From an uncultured Collinsella sp. (lineage in GTDB: Bacteria; Actinomycetota; Coriobacteriia; Coriobacteriales; Coriobacteriaceae): DNA of 64,000 bases. The translations under genes were made by a program, and so were the position numbers. Each line of letters opens with the position of its first letter. The first letter of the stretch is position 1. Below are positions 16,982 through 25,636 of this stretch, piece after piece. The notes under the pieces are model-generated. The model ran no database searches. It was given only the letters and a program-made list of their open reading frames with translations, and was not told the origin of the DNA. The DNA lies in assembly GCA_902479135.1 (NCBI GenBank), contig CABSNU010000002.1:1-64000 (forward strand). The letters are read 5' to 3'.

Positions 16982-18178
16982 TTAGGCGACGAGCTTTGCG
17001 CGGCGTATGGCCGGAAATAGCACCGTGATGGCGAGGATGACGCCCACGACGGTAATCGCCCCGCCCACGAAGCCAATCCAAGCGATACCGGGACCCGAAA
17101 CCACGGCGCCACCGATTGCGGTGCCCGTGCCGATACCCAGATTGAACAGGCCCGAGAAGATCGACATGGCGACGGCCGACGAATCCGCCGGCGTGTACTT
17201 GATGAGCTCGGCCTGAAACGCCACGTTAAAGGCCGTGGCGCAGCAACCCCACAGCGCGCAGACGGCAAGCACCGCCGCGAGCGACGATGCGGCCGGACCC
17301 ATGAGCAGCAGGGCCACCGGCACGCCGGAGAGCGTGATAGCCAAGAACGGGAACCGGTGCCCGTCGAACAGGCGGCCGAACAGCCAGCTTCCGAGCAGAC
17401 CAGAGCAGCCGAACGCCGTCAGCGTCATGGTAATAGCGCTTGCGTCGACGTGCGCGACCTGTGCCAGGAACGGCTCGATATAGCTGTAACCCGCATAATA
17501 GCCGGTTGCCATGAACACCGTGACCGCATAAAGCGCGATGAGGAACGGGTTCTTGAGCAGCTCGGGCAGTTGCTTAAGCGTAAAGCGCTCGCCCGCCGGC
17601 ATGGCCGGGAACACGGCGGCCTGGTACACCACCGCAGCGGCAGAAAGGGCCCCGACCACGGCAAACGTCATGCGCCAGCCCACGGCCAGGCCAATGGCGC
17701 GACCGAGGGGCAGGCCAAAGATCTGCGCGATGGACGAGCCCGTAGCGATCATGCTGATGGCGAGCGCGCCGTGACGAGTGTCGACCAGGCGCGAGGCCAT
17801 AATCGAGGCGACCGACCAGAACACGGCATGTGCGCAAGCGACCACCAGGCGCGCGCAGACCAGGATGGGATATGTCGGTGCCACAGCGGACAGGAACTGG
17901 CCCAGCGAGAACACGGCAAGCACGCCCAGCAGCATTCGCTTGAACTCAAAGCGCGATGCGAACACCATGAGCGGCAGCGACAGCAGCATGACGCCCCAGG
18001 CGTAGACCGAAATCATGATGCCTGCCTGGGCCTCGGTGAGCGAGAACGACGCGGCGATGTCGGTCAGCAGGCCGATGGGCATGAACTCCGACGTGTTGAA
18101 CACGAACGCGCAGCAGGTGAGCCCGATGAGCGGGAGCCACTGCTTAAGCGTGATGCCGTCTTGCCTTGCCTGACTCAT
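16982..18178 (-). CDS. MFS drug/sugar efflux transporter (SotB-like, DHA1)
   Basis: Twelve-helix proton-coupled exporter; substrate could be sugars or small toxic compounds. The 398-aa product has the family N-terminus (FVFNTSEFMPIGLLTDIAASF) and the motif A-like region after helix 2, as in SotB/YdeA-type efflux proteins. The start at 18178 (MSQARQDG) is chosen because GGAGA lies 8 nt upstream; an in-frame TTG five codons earlier overlaps that site. A TATAAT box lies at 18212-18217, overlapping the gap with feoAB. Confidence 0.88.
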   Translation of the reverse strand: MSQARQDGITLKQWLPLIGLTCCAFVFNTSEFMPIGLLTDIAASFSLTEAQAGIMISVYAWGVMLLSLPLMVFASRFEFKRMLLGVLAVFSLGQFLSAVAPTYPILVCARLVVACAHAVFWSVASIMASRLVDTRHGALAISMIATGSSIAQIFGLPLGRAIGLAVGWRMTFAVVGALSAAAVVYQAAVFPAMPAGERFTLKQLPELLKNPFLIALYAVTVFMATGYYAGYSYIEPFLAQVAHVDASAITMTLTAFGCSGLLGSWLFGRLFDGHRFPFLAITLSGVPVALLLMGPAASSLAAVLAVCALWGCCATAFNVAFQAELIKYTPADSSAVAMSIFSGLFNLGIGTGTAIGGAVVSGPGIAWIGFVGGAITVVGVILAITVLFPAIRRAKLVA

Positions 18179-18224
18179 ATATAACGTCTCCAATCATTTT
18201 GAGCGGAGGCGATTATATAGCAAC

Positions 18225-18257
18225 GGCCCCGCATCCGTCAGCAACAGATGCGGGGCC
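18225..18257 (-). terminator. Hairpin terminator after feoAB
   Basis: GGCCCCGCATC pairs with GATGCGGGGCC 43 nt after the feoAB stop. No long T-run follows, so termination may be weak. The MFS -10 box TATAAT (18212-18217) lies immediately beyond it. Confidence 0.55.
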
Positions 18258-18299
18258 GAAAACAATTCGGTACATAGAGGTTGCGCCGTCAATAAATAA

Positions 18300-20660
18300 C
18301 TAAGCCAGCCCCAGCAATATGCCCGCCGAATGCACGACAAACGCCGCGATCCAGGCGACCGTCACCTGAAACGCGAATACAGCCACGGCATAGCGCGCGC
18401 CCAACTCGCTCTTGACGGCGCCGATTGCCGCCACACAGGGCGGGTACAGCAGCGTAAAGACCAAAAACACGTAGGCGGTAAACGGCGAGAACATCGTCGA
18501 CAGCGCCGCAGGCGAGGTTGCGCCCAAAAGCACCGTGAGTGTCGATATGACGCTCTCCTTGGCAATAAGTCCGGTGACGAGCGCCGTCGAGGCGCGCCAG
18601 TCACCAAATCCGAGCGGCGCTAGCACCGGCGCGATAATGCTGCCGAGGCTCGCAAGCAGACTCTGCGACTGATCGGCGACCACATTAAAGCGGATATCGA
18701 ACGTCTGCAGGAACCAGATGACCACCGTAGCGGCAAAGATAATGGTAAAGGCCTTGGTAATAAAGTCCTTGGCCTTATCCCATGCTAGCATCACCGTCGT
18801 CTTGACGCTCGGCAGGCGGTAGTTGGGAAGCTCCATGATAAACGGCACCGGGTCGCCCTTAAATGCCGTGCGGTTGAGCACCAAAGCCGCGATGCAACCG
18901 ACCGCGATGCCAATCAGATAGAGCGAGACCATGGCGGGAACCGTCGCCTGCGGGAAAAACGCCCCGCACAGCAGGCCGTAGACCGGTAACTTAGCCGAGC
19001 AGCTCATGAACGGCGTGAGCATGACCGTCATCTTGCGGTCGTGCTCGGATGGGAGCGTACGGGTTGACATGATAGCCGGCACGGTGCAGCCAAAACCGAC
19101 GAGCATGGGCACAAAGCTGCGGCCCGACAGGCCAAAGCGACGCAGCACCTTATCCATGACAAAGGCCACGCGCGCCATGTATCCGGAGTCTTCCAGAATG
19201 GAGAGGAACAAGAAGAGCACGACGATAATCGGCAGGAAGGTCAGCACGCTGCCCACGCCCGTAAGCACGCCGTCGACAGCCAGCGAGCGCACCACGTCGT
19301 TGGTGCCGAACGCCTTGAGGCCCGCATCGGCCGAGGCGATGACGGCAGCGATGCCGTCCTCCATGAGTCCCTGCAACGCCGCGCCGATCACGCCAAACGT
19401 CAGCCAAAAGACGAGGCCCATGATCACCAGGAACGCCGGAATGGCTGTGTAACGACCTGTCAGGATGCGGTCGATCTTGACGGAGCGCACGTGCTCGCGG
19501 CTCTCGTGCGGCTTGACGACGCAACGCCCACACACGTCGCCGATAAAGCTAAAGCGCATATCGGCCAGCGCGGACAGGCGGTCGGTGCCGGCTTCGCCCT
19601 CCATCTGGGTAATGATGTGCTCGATGGCGTCGAGCTCGTTGCGATCCAGGTGAAGCGCCTCGGTCACCAGCTCGTCGCCCTCAACCAGCTTGGTCGCCGC
19701 AAAACGCACGGGAATGTGCGCCGTCGCGGCATGGTCCTCGATAAGGTTGGCGATGCCGTGGATGCAGCGATGCAGTGCGCCGCCGTCTGGGCCATCAGGT
19801 GCGCAGAAGTCCAGGCGGCCGGGACGCTCGCGGAACCGCGCCACGTGCAAGGCATGGTCCACCAACTCGCCGATGCCCTCGTTACGCGCGGCGCTAATGG
19901 GGACGACCGGCACGCCCAACAGACTCTCGAGCAGGTTGACGTCAATGGCGCCGCCGTTGGTCGTCACCTCGTCCATCATGTTGAGCGCGATGACCATGGG
20001 GCGGTCGAGCTCCATAAGCTGCAGCGTCAGGTACAGGTTACGCTCAATGTTGGTGGCGTCGATGATGTCGATGATGGCGTCCGGGCGCTCGTCGAGGATG
20101 AACTGACGGCTCACGACCTCTTCGCCTGTGTACGGCGACAGGGAGTAAATACCGGGCAGGTCGGTAACGCTCGTCTCAGGGTGGTTACGGATGGTGCCGT
20201 CCTTGCGGTCGACCGTCACGCCGGGAAAGTTGCCGACGTGCTGGTTGGAGCCCGTAAGCTGGTTGAACAGGGTGGTCTTGCCGCAGTTTTGGTTGCCGGC
20301 GAGGGCAAAATGCAGGGGCGCACCCTCGGGCACGGCCGTCTTGGCAGCACGGGGTGAATACGTCCCCTCGCCGAGTGCCGGGTGCTCCGTCGTGCCGATT
20401 GCGGCGTTAGCGCGCGGACCCGTATCTGTGTCGTGCACATCCACGAGCTCAATGCGTGCGGCATCGTCCTTGCGCAGCGTCAACTCGTAGCCGCGTAGGC
20501 GAATCTCGAGCGGGTCGCCCATGGGGGCATACTTCATCATGGTGACTTCGGTGCCCGGCGTTAGGCCCATGTCCAAAATATGCTGACGAAGTGCCTGGTC
20601 GTCGGATGTCACCGATGCGACAACGGCGTCCTTTCCAATCTCGAGTGTATCGAGCTTCAC
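18300..20660 (-). CDS. feoB: FeoA-FeoB fusion ferrous iron transporter
   Basis: Imports Fe2+ across the inner membrane. The 786-aa product starts with a complete FeoA SH3-like domain (about 1-75, MKLDTLEIGKDAVVASVTSD), then a linker of about 40 residues, a FeoB GTPase domain (G1 GNQNCGKTT at 122-130, G3 DLPG, G4 NMMD), and the gate-containing membrane domain (VPMLVGFGCTVPAIMSTRTL, LTPFMSCSAKLPVY). The GTG start at 20660 is preceded by AAAGGATG. No FeoC is visible nearby. A GGCTAACC motif in the upstream gap resembles half of a DtxR/IdeR iron box. Confidence 0.95.
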   Translation of the reverse strand: MKLDTLEIGKDAVVASVTSDDQALRQHILDMGLTPGTEVTMMKYAPMGDPLEIRLRGYELTLRKDDAARIELVDVHDTDTGPRANAAIGTTEHPALGEGTYSPRAAKTAVPEGAPLHFALAGNQNCGKTTLFNQLTGSNQHVGNFPGVTVDRKDGTIRNHPETSVTDLPGIYSLSPYTGEEVVSRQFILDERPDAIIDIIDATNIERNLYLTLQLMELDRPMVIALNMMDEVTTNGGAIDVNLLESLLGVPVVPISAARNEGIGELVDHALHVARFRERPGRLDFCAPDGPDGGALHRCIHGIANLIEDHAATAHIPVRFAATKLVEGDELVTEALHLDRNELDAIEHIITQMEGEAGTDRLSALADMRFSFIGDVCGRCVVKPHESREHVRSVKIDRILTGRYTAIPAFLVIMGLVFWLTFGVIGAALQGLMEDGIAAVIASADAGLKAFGTNDVVRSLAVDGVLTGVGSVLTFLPIIVVLFLFLSILEDSGYMARVAFVMDKVLRRFGLSGRSFVPMLVGFGCTVPAIMSTRTLPSEHDRKMTVMLTPFMSCSAKLPVYGLLCGAFFPQATVPAMVSLYLIGIAVGCIAALVLNRTAFKGDPVPFIMELPNYRLPSVKTTVMLAWDKAKDFITKAFTIIFAATVVIWFLQTFDIRFNVVADQSQSLLASLGSIIAPVLAPLGFGDWRASTALVTGLIAKESVISTLTVLLGATSPAALSTMFSPFTAYVFLVFTLLYPPCVAAIGAVKSELGARYAVAVFAFQVTVAWIAAFVVHSAGILLGLA

Positions 20661-20781
20661 GCGCTCATCCTTTCGTTAGACGCGGTTAACCGTTTACCGT
20701 GGCTAACCAACTCGTAACGACAAATGATAGCGTTCTGAACTATTTTATAAAGTCAAATACCGATGTTTACCTGCGCAAACT

Positions 20782-21102
20782 TTATGCGGTGCGCCCCGAA
20801 AGCTCTTTGCGCATACCGCTCAGCGAGATCGAAACGGAACCCGACCGCGCGGTAGCAGTGAGTCGATCACCCTCGACTGACCCCGTGCATGTAAAGGGCG
20901 CCTTGCCCATCAAGACGTGGGAGATAGTACCCGAGAGTTCAAAGAAATCGCCCTCAGCGCGGGCACTCGAGAGAGCGATATTGAGACCCCTGACGTTTAG
21001 TACTGCCCTGAGCACGCCGTTCACCCCATGTGAAAACGTCACCTCGCCGCGTTTACTCCCCACCAGCGTCTGGGCCGAAACCACATACGTACCCTCAAGC
21101 AT
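20782..21102 (-). CDS. Unrecognised small protein, probably beta-rich
   Basis: The 106-aa product is not one I recognise. The ATG at 21102 (MLEGTYVVSAQTLVG) follows GAGGAGG at a good distance; a longer in-frame start would overlap the esterase gene. Alternating hydrophobic and polar residues and many Gly/Ser/Thr suggest a small beta-barrel; there is no signal peptide, membrane segment or cysteine cluster apart from a single Cys. It lies 47 nt after the esterase gene, probably in one transcript, and 121 nt before feoAB. A role in the esterase pathway is only a guess. Confidence 0.7.
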   Translation of the reverse strand: MLEGTYVVSAQTLVGSKRGEVTFSHGVNGVLRAVLNVRGLNIALSSARAEGDFFELSGTISHVLMGKAPFTCTGSVEGDRLTATARSGSVSISLSGMRKELSGRTA

Positions 21103-21149
21103 GGCTCCTCCTCTAAGCAGACTTTTTGAAACGGGCAAGTAGTCTACTT

Positions 21150-22049
21150 TTACATATGGCGCTCCAGAAAGCGGAAGGCTAGGTGAATCCAAGGGCGGAC
21201 CGCCACCTGCTTGTCCTCGTTGTCGACCGCGGTGTTGGCGTTGCCGAGCGAAAGACCGTGACCGCCCTGGTCAAAGACGTGCATCTCGCATGCAACACCC
21301 TCCTCGGCCATGCGCTGCGCAAACGGATAGACCTGCGCGATCGGCGCCGTCTTGTCGTCGGACACGCCCCACACAAAAGTCGGCGGCATCTGGCGCGAAA
21401 CATGCGTGGTGGGGCAGATGTCGGCCAGATGCTCGTCAGTTGCCTCGCCGCCCGTCACCATCGACAGGTAGTCGTTGAGCAAATCGCGCCCCGTCTTGCC
21501 GCCCGTCTTGGGCACGCGCAAGTCAATGCGCGGATCGCGCGTCTGCATGTCGCGCACATAGGCAAAGTCGAGCAATGGATAGCCCAGCACCACGGCATCG
21601 GGACGAATGTCGTCCGGACGCGCCCCGGCAAGTGCCGCGAAGGGGCCGGTCTTCCACTGTGTTGCCAGCGAGGCGCAAATCATGCCGCCCGCCGAGAATC
21701 CCACGACGCACACGCGCTTAGGATCGACATGCCACTCGTCGGCGTTGGCGCGCACCGTGGCGACCATCTTGGCAAGATCTGCCTGGGGGTGCGGAAAGCT
21801 CACGTCACCCGTAGAACTCGTGACATAGTTGAGCACAAAGGCCTGGTAGCCGTGATCCAAAAACGCAAACGCCACCGGGTCCTGCTCGTGCGGAGCGATA
21901 TGCGTAAACCCGCCTCCGCCGCAGATGATCACCGCGGGGCGGCGGCCATTGGGCTTGTCGGGCAGCGGCTCGGCACCCAAATACGTAAACGTCGCCGGAT
22001 AATCCTCGGTCGGCTCCTCGCCCCACAGCGCATGGTTCTCGACAATCAT
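21150..22049 (-). CDS. Alpha/beta hydrolase, acetyl-esterase type
   Basis: Serine esterase of the BD-FAE/acetyl-xylan-esterase-like group; substrate unknown. The 299-aa product has the oxyanion-hole region VIICGGGGFTHIAPHEQDPVA, the nucleophile elbow GFSAGG, a late Asp in FVWGVSDDKTAP and the catalytic His in FDQGGHGLS. No signal peptide, so cytosolic. The start at 22049 is chosen because GAAGGGAGC lies upstream and the 70-residue extension allowed by the frame resembles no known N-terminus. It is divergent from the EIIA gene. Confidence 0.88.
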   Translation of the reverse strand: MIVENHALWGEEPTEDYPATFTYLGAEPLPDKPNGRRPAVIICGGGGFTHIAPHEQDPVAFAFLDHGYQAFVLNYVTSSTGDVSFPHPQADLAKMVATVRANADEWHVDPKRVCVVGFSAGGMICASLATQWKTGPFAALAGARPDDIRPDAVVLGYPLLDFAYVRDMQTRDPRIDLRVPKTGGKTGRDLLNDYLSMVTGGEATDEHLADICPTTHVSRQMPPTFVWGVSDDKTAPIAQVYPFAQRMAEEGVACEMHVFDQGGHGLSLGNANTAVDNEDKQVAVRPWIHLAFRFLERHM

Positions 22050-22235
22050 ATGTGCTCCCTTCGCGCAAATTATGCGCCCTTGTTTTTCGCCTTCAAGCGT
22101 ACCCCACTTGAACCCGTGGCGCAGAAACACACCAGCAATAAGTTTCCCTCCAACTGATATATCACATAATCCCAGCTCAGAGGTATCGCTGAGCAGCGTA
22201 GAATAGGGGCGTTGACCAAGCCGCGAAACACATAT

Positions 22236-22245
22236 GAAACGTTTC
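22236..22245. promoter_or_regulatory. Palindromic operator candidate in the EIIA gene leader
   Basis: GAAACGTTTC is a perfect 10-bp palindrome 48 nt before the EIIA start and 17 nt after a TTGACC. Its CG-centred form is typical of LacI/CcpA-type operators. Confidence 0.3.
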
Positions 22246-22292
22246 CGGCAAACCATACGCGCGATATGCGCCTATTTAAGTTGGAGGCAACT

Positions 22293-22856
22293 ATGGGTCT
22301 GCTCGATTCGCTTAAGTCCACCTTCACCTCGACCGGCGAGGCGTCCGTTCCGCCCGCAGCAAGCTTCGCTACCCGCGAAGGCGTCATCTACGCCCCCGTC
22401 AACGGCGTGCTCGTCAACCTGGACGAGGTTCCCGACGAGACGATCGCCTCGGGCATGCTTGGCCAGGGCTATGGCATCGAGCCCATTACCGGCACCATCT
22501 ATGCGCCCGCCAACGGCCGCATCGGTGCCACCACTGTCACCAACCACTCCATTGGCATGATCACCGAGGACGGTCTTCGCGTGTTCATCCATGTTGGCCT
22601 GGGCACCGTGGAAATGAACGGCAAGGGTTTTGCCCGCTTTGTCGAGATGGGCGACACGGTCAAGGCAGGCCAGCCGCTCATCAGCTTCGACCGCGAGGCC
22701 ATTAAGGCCGCTGGTCACGAGGACATCGTGACCGTCATCGTCTCCGAGCTCGATCGCCTTAAGAGCATCGACCATGTCGGCGAGTCTGGAACGCTTATCG
22801 GCGGCAACCCGCTCGTCAAGCTTGGCGACCCGCTGCTGGTAGCCAAGACCAAGTAG
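22293..22856 (+). CDS. crr: PTS glucose-type EIIA component (free-standing)
   Basis: Soluble phosphocarrier passing phosphate from HPr to EIIB domains. The 187-aa product has the EIIA(Glc) core with H100 in VFIHVGLGTVEMNG as the phosphorylation site and H85 in TNHSIGM as the supporting His; the first 25 residues form a free N-terminal tail. GGAGG lies 6 nt before the ATG at 22293. Both EIIBC permeases in this window (11763-13181 and 41816-43216) lack an EIIA domain, so this protein is a likely partner; that link is inference. It is followed by a terminator, so it is monocistronic. Confidence 0.93.
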   Translation: MGLLDSLKSTFTSTGEASVPPAASFATREGVIYAPVNGVLVNLDEVPDETIASGMLGQGYGIEPITGTIYAPANGRIGATTVTNHSIGMITEDGLRVFIHVGLGTVEMNGKGFARFVEMGDTVKAGQPLISFDREAIKAAGHEDIVTVIVSELDRLKSIDHVGESGTLIGGNPLVKLGDPLLVAKTK

Positions 22857-22897
22857 CCAGGCCCCGCGCCACACAGCCAAAAGGCACCTCGTCGAGC

Positions 22898-22928
22898 GCC
22901 CGCGACCATCTGGCCGCGGGCACTTTTC
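22898..22928 (+). terminator. Intrinsic terminator of the EIIA gene
   Basis: GCCCGCG pairs with CGCGGGC, followed by ACTTTTCGTTT, about 42 nt after the stop. Confidence 0.65.
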
Positions 22929-23037
22929 GTTTGAAAAACCATCCCGCCAATGCCTTATCTGTATAGCCCAAATGAGCCGAGCTGCTAGAATATCGAACTG
23001 TATGGATAACTATCATTCAACCGTTATGGGAGGATAC

Positions 23038-24441
23038 GTGAACCGCACCAAAATCGCGCAGCTCTATGCCGATGCCGAGTCGCTCGGCGGCCAGACCGTC
23101 ACCGTCGCCGGCTGGGTCAAGTCCGTCCGCGACATGAAGAACTTTGGCTTTGTTACGCTCAACGACGGCAGCTGCTTCCGCGACCTGCAGGTCGTCATGA
23201 ACCGCGAGGCACTCGACAACTACGACGAGATCGCCCATCAAAACGTCTCGGCCGCACTCATTTGCACCGGCACCGTCAAGCTGACCCCCGATGCGCCCCA
23301 GCCTTTCGAGCTTTCTGCCACCTCCATCGAGGTCGAGGGCACGAGCGCCCCGGATTACCCGCTGCAGAAGAAGCGCGCAACCGTCGAGTTCCTGCGCACC
23401 CAGCAGCACCTGCGCCCGCGCACCAACCTGTTCCGCGCCGTGTTCCGCATCCGCTCTGTCGCGGCTGCCGCCATCCACCGCTTCTTCCAGGAGCAGGGCT
23501 TTGTCTACGTCAACACCCCCATCATCACCACGAGTGACTGCGAGGGCGCCGGCGAGATGTTCCGCGTGACCACGCTCGACCCCAAAAATCCGCCCCTCAC
23601 CGAGTCCGGCGAGGTCGACTGGAGCCAGGACTTCTTTGGCAAGCATGCAAGCCTTACCGTGTCCGGCCAGCTCAATGCCGAGAACTTTGCCATGGCCTTT
23701 GGCGACGTGTACACCTTTGGCCCCACCTTCCGCGCCGAAAACTCCAACACCACGCGCCACGCCGCCGAGTTTTGGATGATCGAGCCCGAGATGGCCTTTG
23801 CCGACCTGAACGACTACATGGATAACGCCGAGGCCATGCTCAAGTACGTCCTTAAGGACGTTATGGCCACCTGCCCCGACGAGCTCAATATGCTCAACAA
23901 GTTTGTGGACAAGGGCCTGATCGAGCGCCTGGACCATGTGGCAAACTCCGACTTTGCCCGCGTTACCTACACCGAGGCTGTCGAAATCCTGGAGCAGGCA
24001 GTCGCTGCTGGCCACCAGTTTGATTACCCCGTCAGCTGGGGCATCGACCTGCAGACCGAGCACGAGCGCTTCCTGACCGAGGAGCACTTTAAGCGACCGA
24101 CTTTTGTGACCGACTACCCGGCCGAGATCAAGGCGTTCTACATGCGCATGAACGAGGACGGCAAGACCGTCGCCGCCGCCGACTGCCTGGTGCCGGGCAT
24201 CGGCGAGATTATCGGCGGCTCCCAGCGCGAGGAGCGCCTGGATCTGCTCGAGGCCCGCATCAAGGATCTGGGTATGAATCCCGAGCAGTACAAGTACTAC
24301 CTTGACCTGCGCCGCTACGGTTCCTGCAAGCACGCCGGCTACGGTCTGGGCTTCGAGCGCTTGGTGATGTACCTCACCGGCGTGGGCAACATCCGCGACG
24401 TCCTGCCGCACCCGCGCACCGTGGGCAACGCCGACTTCTAA
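23038..24441 (+). CDS. asnS: Asparaginyl-tRNA synthetase
   Basis: Class II synthetase charging tRNA-Asn. The 467-aa product has the N-terminal OB-fold anticodon-binding domain (about 1-115, VTVAGWVKSVRDMKNFGFVTL) and the catalytic core with motif 2 (FGPTFRAENSNTTRHAAEFWMIEPE) and motif 3 (GYGLGFERLVMYLTG). The GTG at 23038 (VNRTKIAQLY) is preferred, with GGGAGG just upstream; an ATG four codons earlier overlaps this site. A TAGAAT at 22986-22991 may be the -10 box. The gene ends in a strong terminator. Confidence 0.96.
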   Translation: MNRTKIAQLYADAESLGGQTVTVAGWVKSVRDMKNFGFVTLNDGSCFRDLQVVMNREALDNYDEIAHQNVSAALICTGTVKLTPDAPQPFELSATSIEVEGTSAPDYPLQKKRATVEFLRTQQHLRPRTNLFRAVFRIRSVAAAAIHRFFQEQGFVYVNTPIITTSDCEGAGEMFRVTTLDPKNPPLTESGEVDWSQDFFGKHASLTVSGQLNAENFAMAFGDVYTFGPTFRAENSNTTRHAAEFWMIEPEMAFADLNDYMDNAEAMLKYVLKDVMATCPDELNMLNKFVDKGLIERLDHVANSDFARVTYTEAVEILEQAVAAGHQFDYPVSWGIDLQTEHERFLTEEHFKRPTFVTDYPAEIKAFYMRMNEDGKTVAAADCLVPGIGEIIGGSQREERLDLLEARIKDLGMNPEQYKYYLDLRRYGSCKHAGYGLGFERLVMYLTGVGNIRDVLPHPRTVGNADF

Positions 24442-24481
24442 TCGCCACAGCGCCACCAAACGCGTTCCAGCGCATCACGCC

Positions 24482-24514
24482 AGCGCCTCTCGGCAAGCCG
24501 AGGGGCGCTTTTTT
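24482..24514 (+). terminator. Intrinsic terminator of asnS
   Basis: AGCGCCTCTCGGC pairs with CGAGGGGCGCT around AAGC, followed by TTTTTT. The T-run merges into an inverted repeat whose arms TTTTCAACAGC (24511-24521) and GCTGTTGAAAA (24563-24573) form a further hairpin. Confidence 0.9.
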
Positions 24515-24690
24515 CAACAGCATCCGTCAAGCTTTTGGCAAGTTTTTGGTCAGTTGGGCAGGGCTGTTGAAAACTCGACCCGCCGCTTGCCGACGGCCAC
24601 CGACCGCCCAGAGTGCTCTGCGCCCCTGAGAAAGCCCCGCGTCCTAGGCTCCATACCGTCGCCACCCAAAACGGAAAGGACGTGGGCGCC

Positions 24691-25476
24691 ATGACCGAAA
24701 CCGCTGTTGAAACTTACGAGACCACGACGAGGGGCGCCGCCTCGATGGCAGCCTATCGCGCCGTTCGCATCCTGCAACTATTAAGCGAAAACACCGGCGA
24801 GGACAAGGCCATGCTTTCCGATGAGTTGATCCGGCGCCTCGCCCATCCCGACGACCCCGCCCGCATGCCCATCTCGGCGGCGCGGCGCAGCATCTACACC
24901 GCCATCTCCGCACTTCGCCATGCCGGATACGAAATTGAGTACAAGCGCGGCGTGGGCTATCGACTCTTGACCCGTCCGCTCACCGACGAAGAGATCATCC
25001 GGCTCCACGGCATGGTCATGCGCAACCGCTCCACGCCCATCGCCATTCGAAAGAGCATGGCGCAGCACCTGGTCGCCATGGCGAGTGCCGACGTTCGCGG
25101 CTACCTCGATGCACCCGAGCCTGCTCCAAGCGCAGGCGACAAATCCACCAAGGCCACACGCACGCCCGTCAAGCGCATCGATGCCTGCGAGCTCATCGAG
25201 CAGGCCATCGACCACGGAACCACGGTGAGTTTTGATATTTCGAGTGGCACGGCACGCGGAGAGGTCGAAGTGGCACGGATGACACTCCGGCCCTTTGCCA
25301 TCAAGCAACGAGACGGCATCTCGTATTTGCTGGGAACGGTCTATGACGCGCGAGGCGGCGATGACACGTTGCGTACCGTAGAGATCGGCCGCATGAGAAA
25401 CGTCACCACACGTCTCCTCGACGGCAAGAAGCTCTTCGCCGCCCTGGACGAGGACGATGCCTCCTCCGCCGCATAA
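24691..25476 (+). CDS. HTH regulator with WYL-like C-terminal domain
   Basis: Probable DNA-binding transcription regulator. The 261-aa product has a winged-helix-like N-terminal half (about 15-95, AAYRAVRILQLLSENTGEDKAMLSDELI...ARRSIYTAISALRHAGYEIEYKRGVGYRL) and a C-terminal domain (about 180-255) with the layout LRPFAIKQRDGISYLLGTVYDARGG...TVEIGRMRNV that resembles WYL sensor domains. The ATG at 24691 has GGAAAGGA upstream at slightly long spacing. It lies before the ABC importer in the same direction, but 160 nt and a likely promoter separate them; regulation of that importer is possible but not shown. Confidence 0.8.
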   Translation: MTETAVETYETTTRGAASMAAYRAVRILQLLSENTGEDKAMLSDELIRRLAHPDDPARMPISAARRSIYTAISALRHAGYEIEYKRGVGYRLLTRPLTDEEIIRLHGMVMRNRSTPIAIRKSMAQHLVAMASADVRGYLDAPEPAPSAGDKSTKATRTPVKRIDACELIEQAIDHGTTVSFDISSGTARGEVEVARMTLRPFAIKQRDGISYLLGTVYDARGGDDTLRTVEIGRMRNVTTRLLDGKKLFAALDEDDASSAA

Positions 25477-25545
25477 GACCCTCCGCCGCCCATTCGACTA
25501 CCCGTACCGCCCATCCGATTCTGTATTAAAAAACCCGCCAGGCTG

Positions 25546-25576
25546 TTGTAAAAATGGACATCAGCGCTACTATAGT
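25546..25576 (+). promoter_or_regulatory. Candidate promoter of the ABC importer operon
   Basis: TTGTAA (25546-25551) lies 16 nt before TACTAT (25568-25573), with an overlapping TATAGT. It is 60 nt upstream of the binding-protein gene. A small hairpin (GCACTTTGTCCCAGTGC) follows in the leader. I see no T-box. Confidence 0.45.
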
Positions 25577-25636
25577 TCCACTTGCACTTTGTCCCAGTGC
25601 AGTGTTTCCAGCCATTTTTATACTGGGGGTAATGAT

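Noticed and set aside
24613..24690. N-terminal extension of the WYL-like regulator
   Set aside because: The upstream in-frame Met at 24613 has no ribosome-binding site and the 26 extra residues look like translated leader; ATG 24691 fits GGAAAGGA.
25477..25636. T-box leader before the TrpX-like ABC importer
   Set aside because: The leader is too short and I find no T-box sequence or specifier stem.
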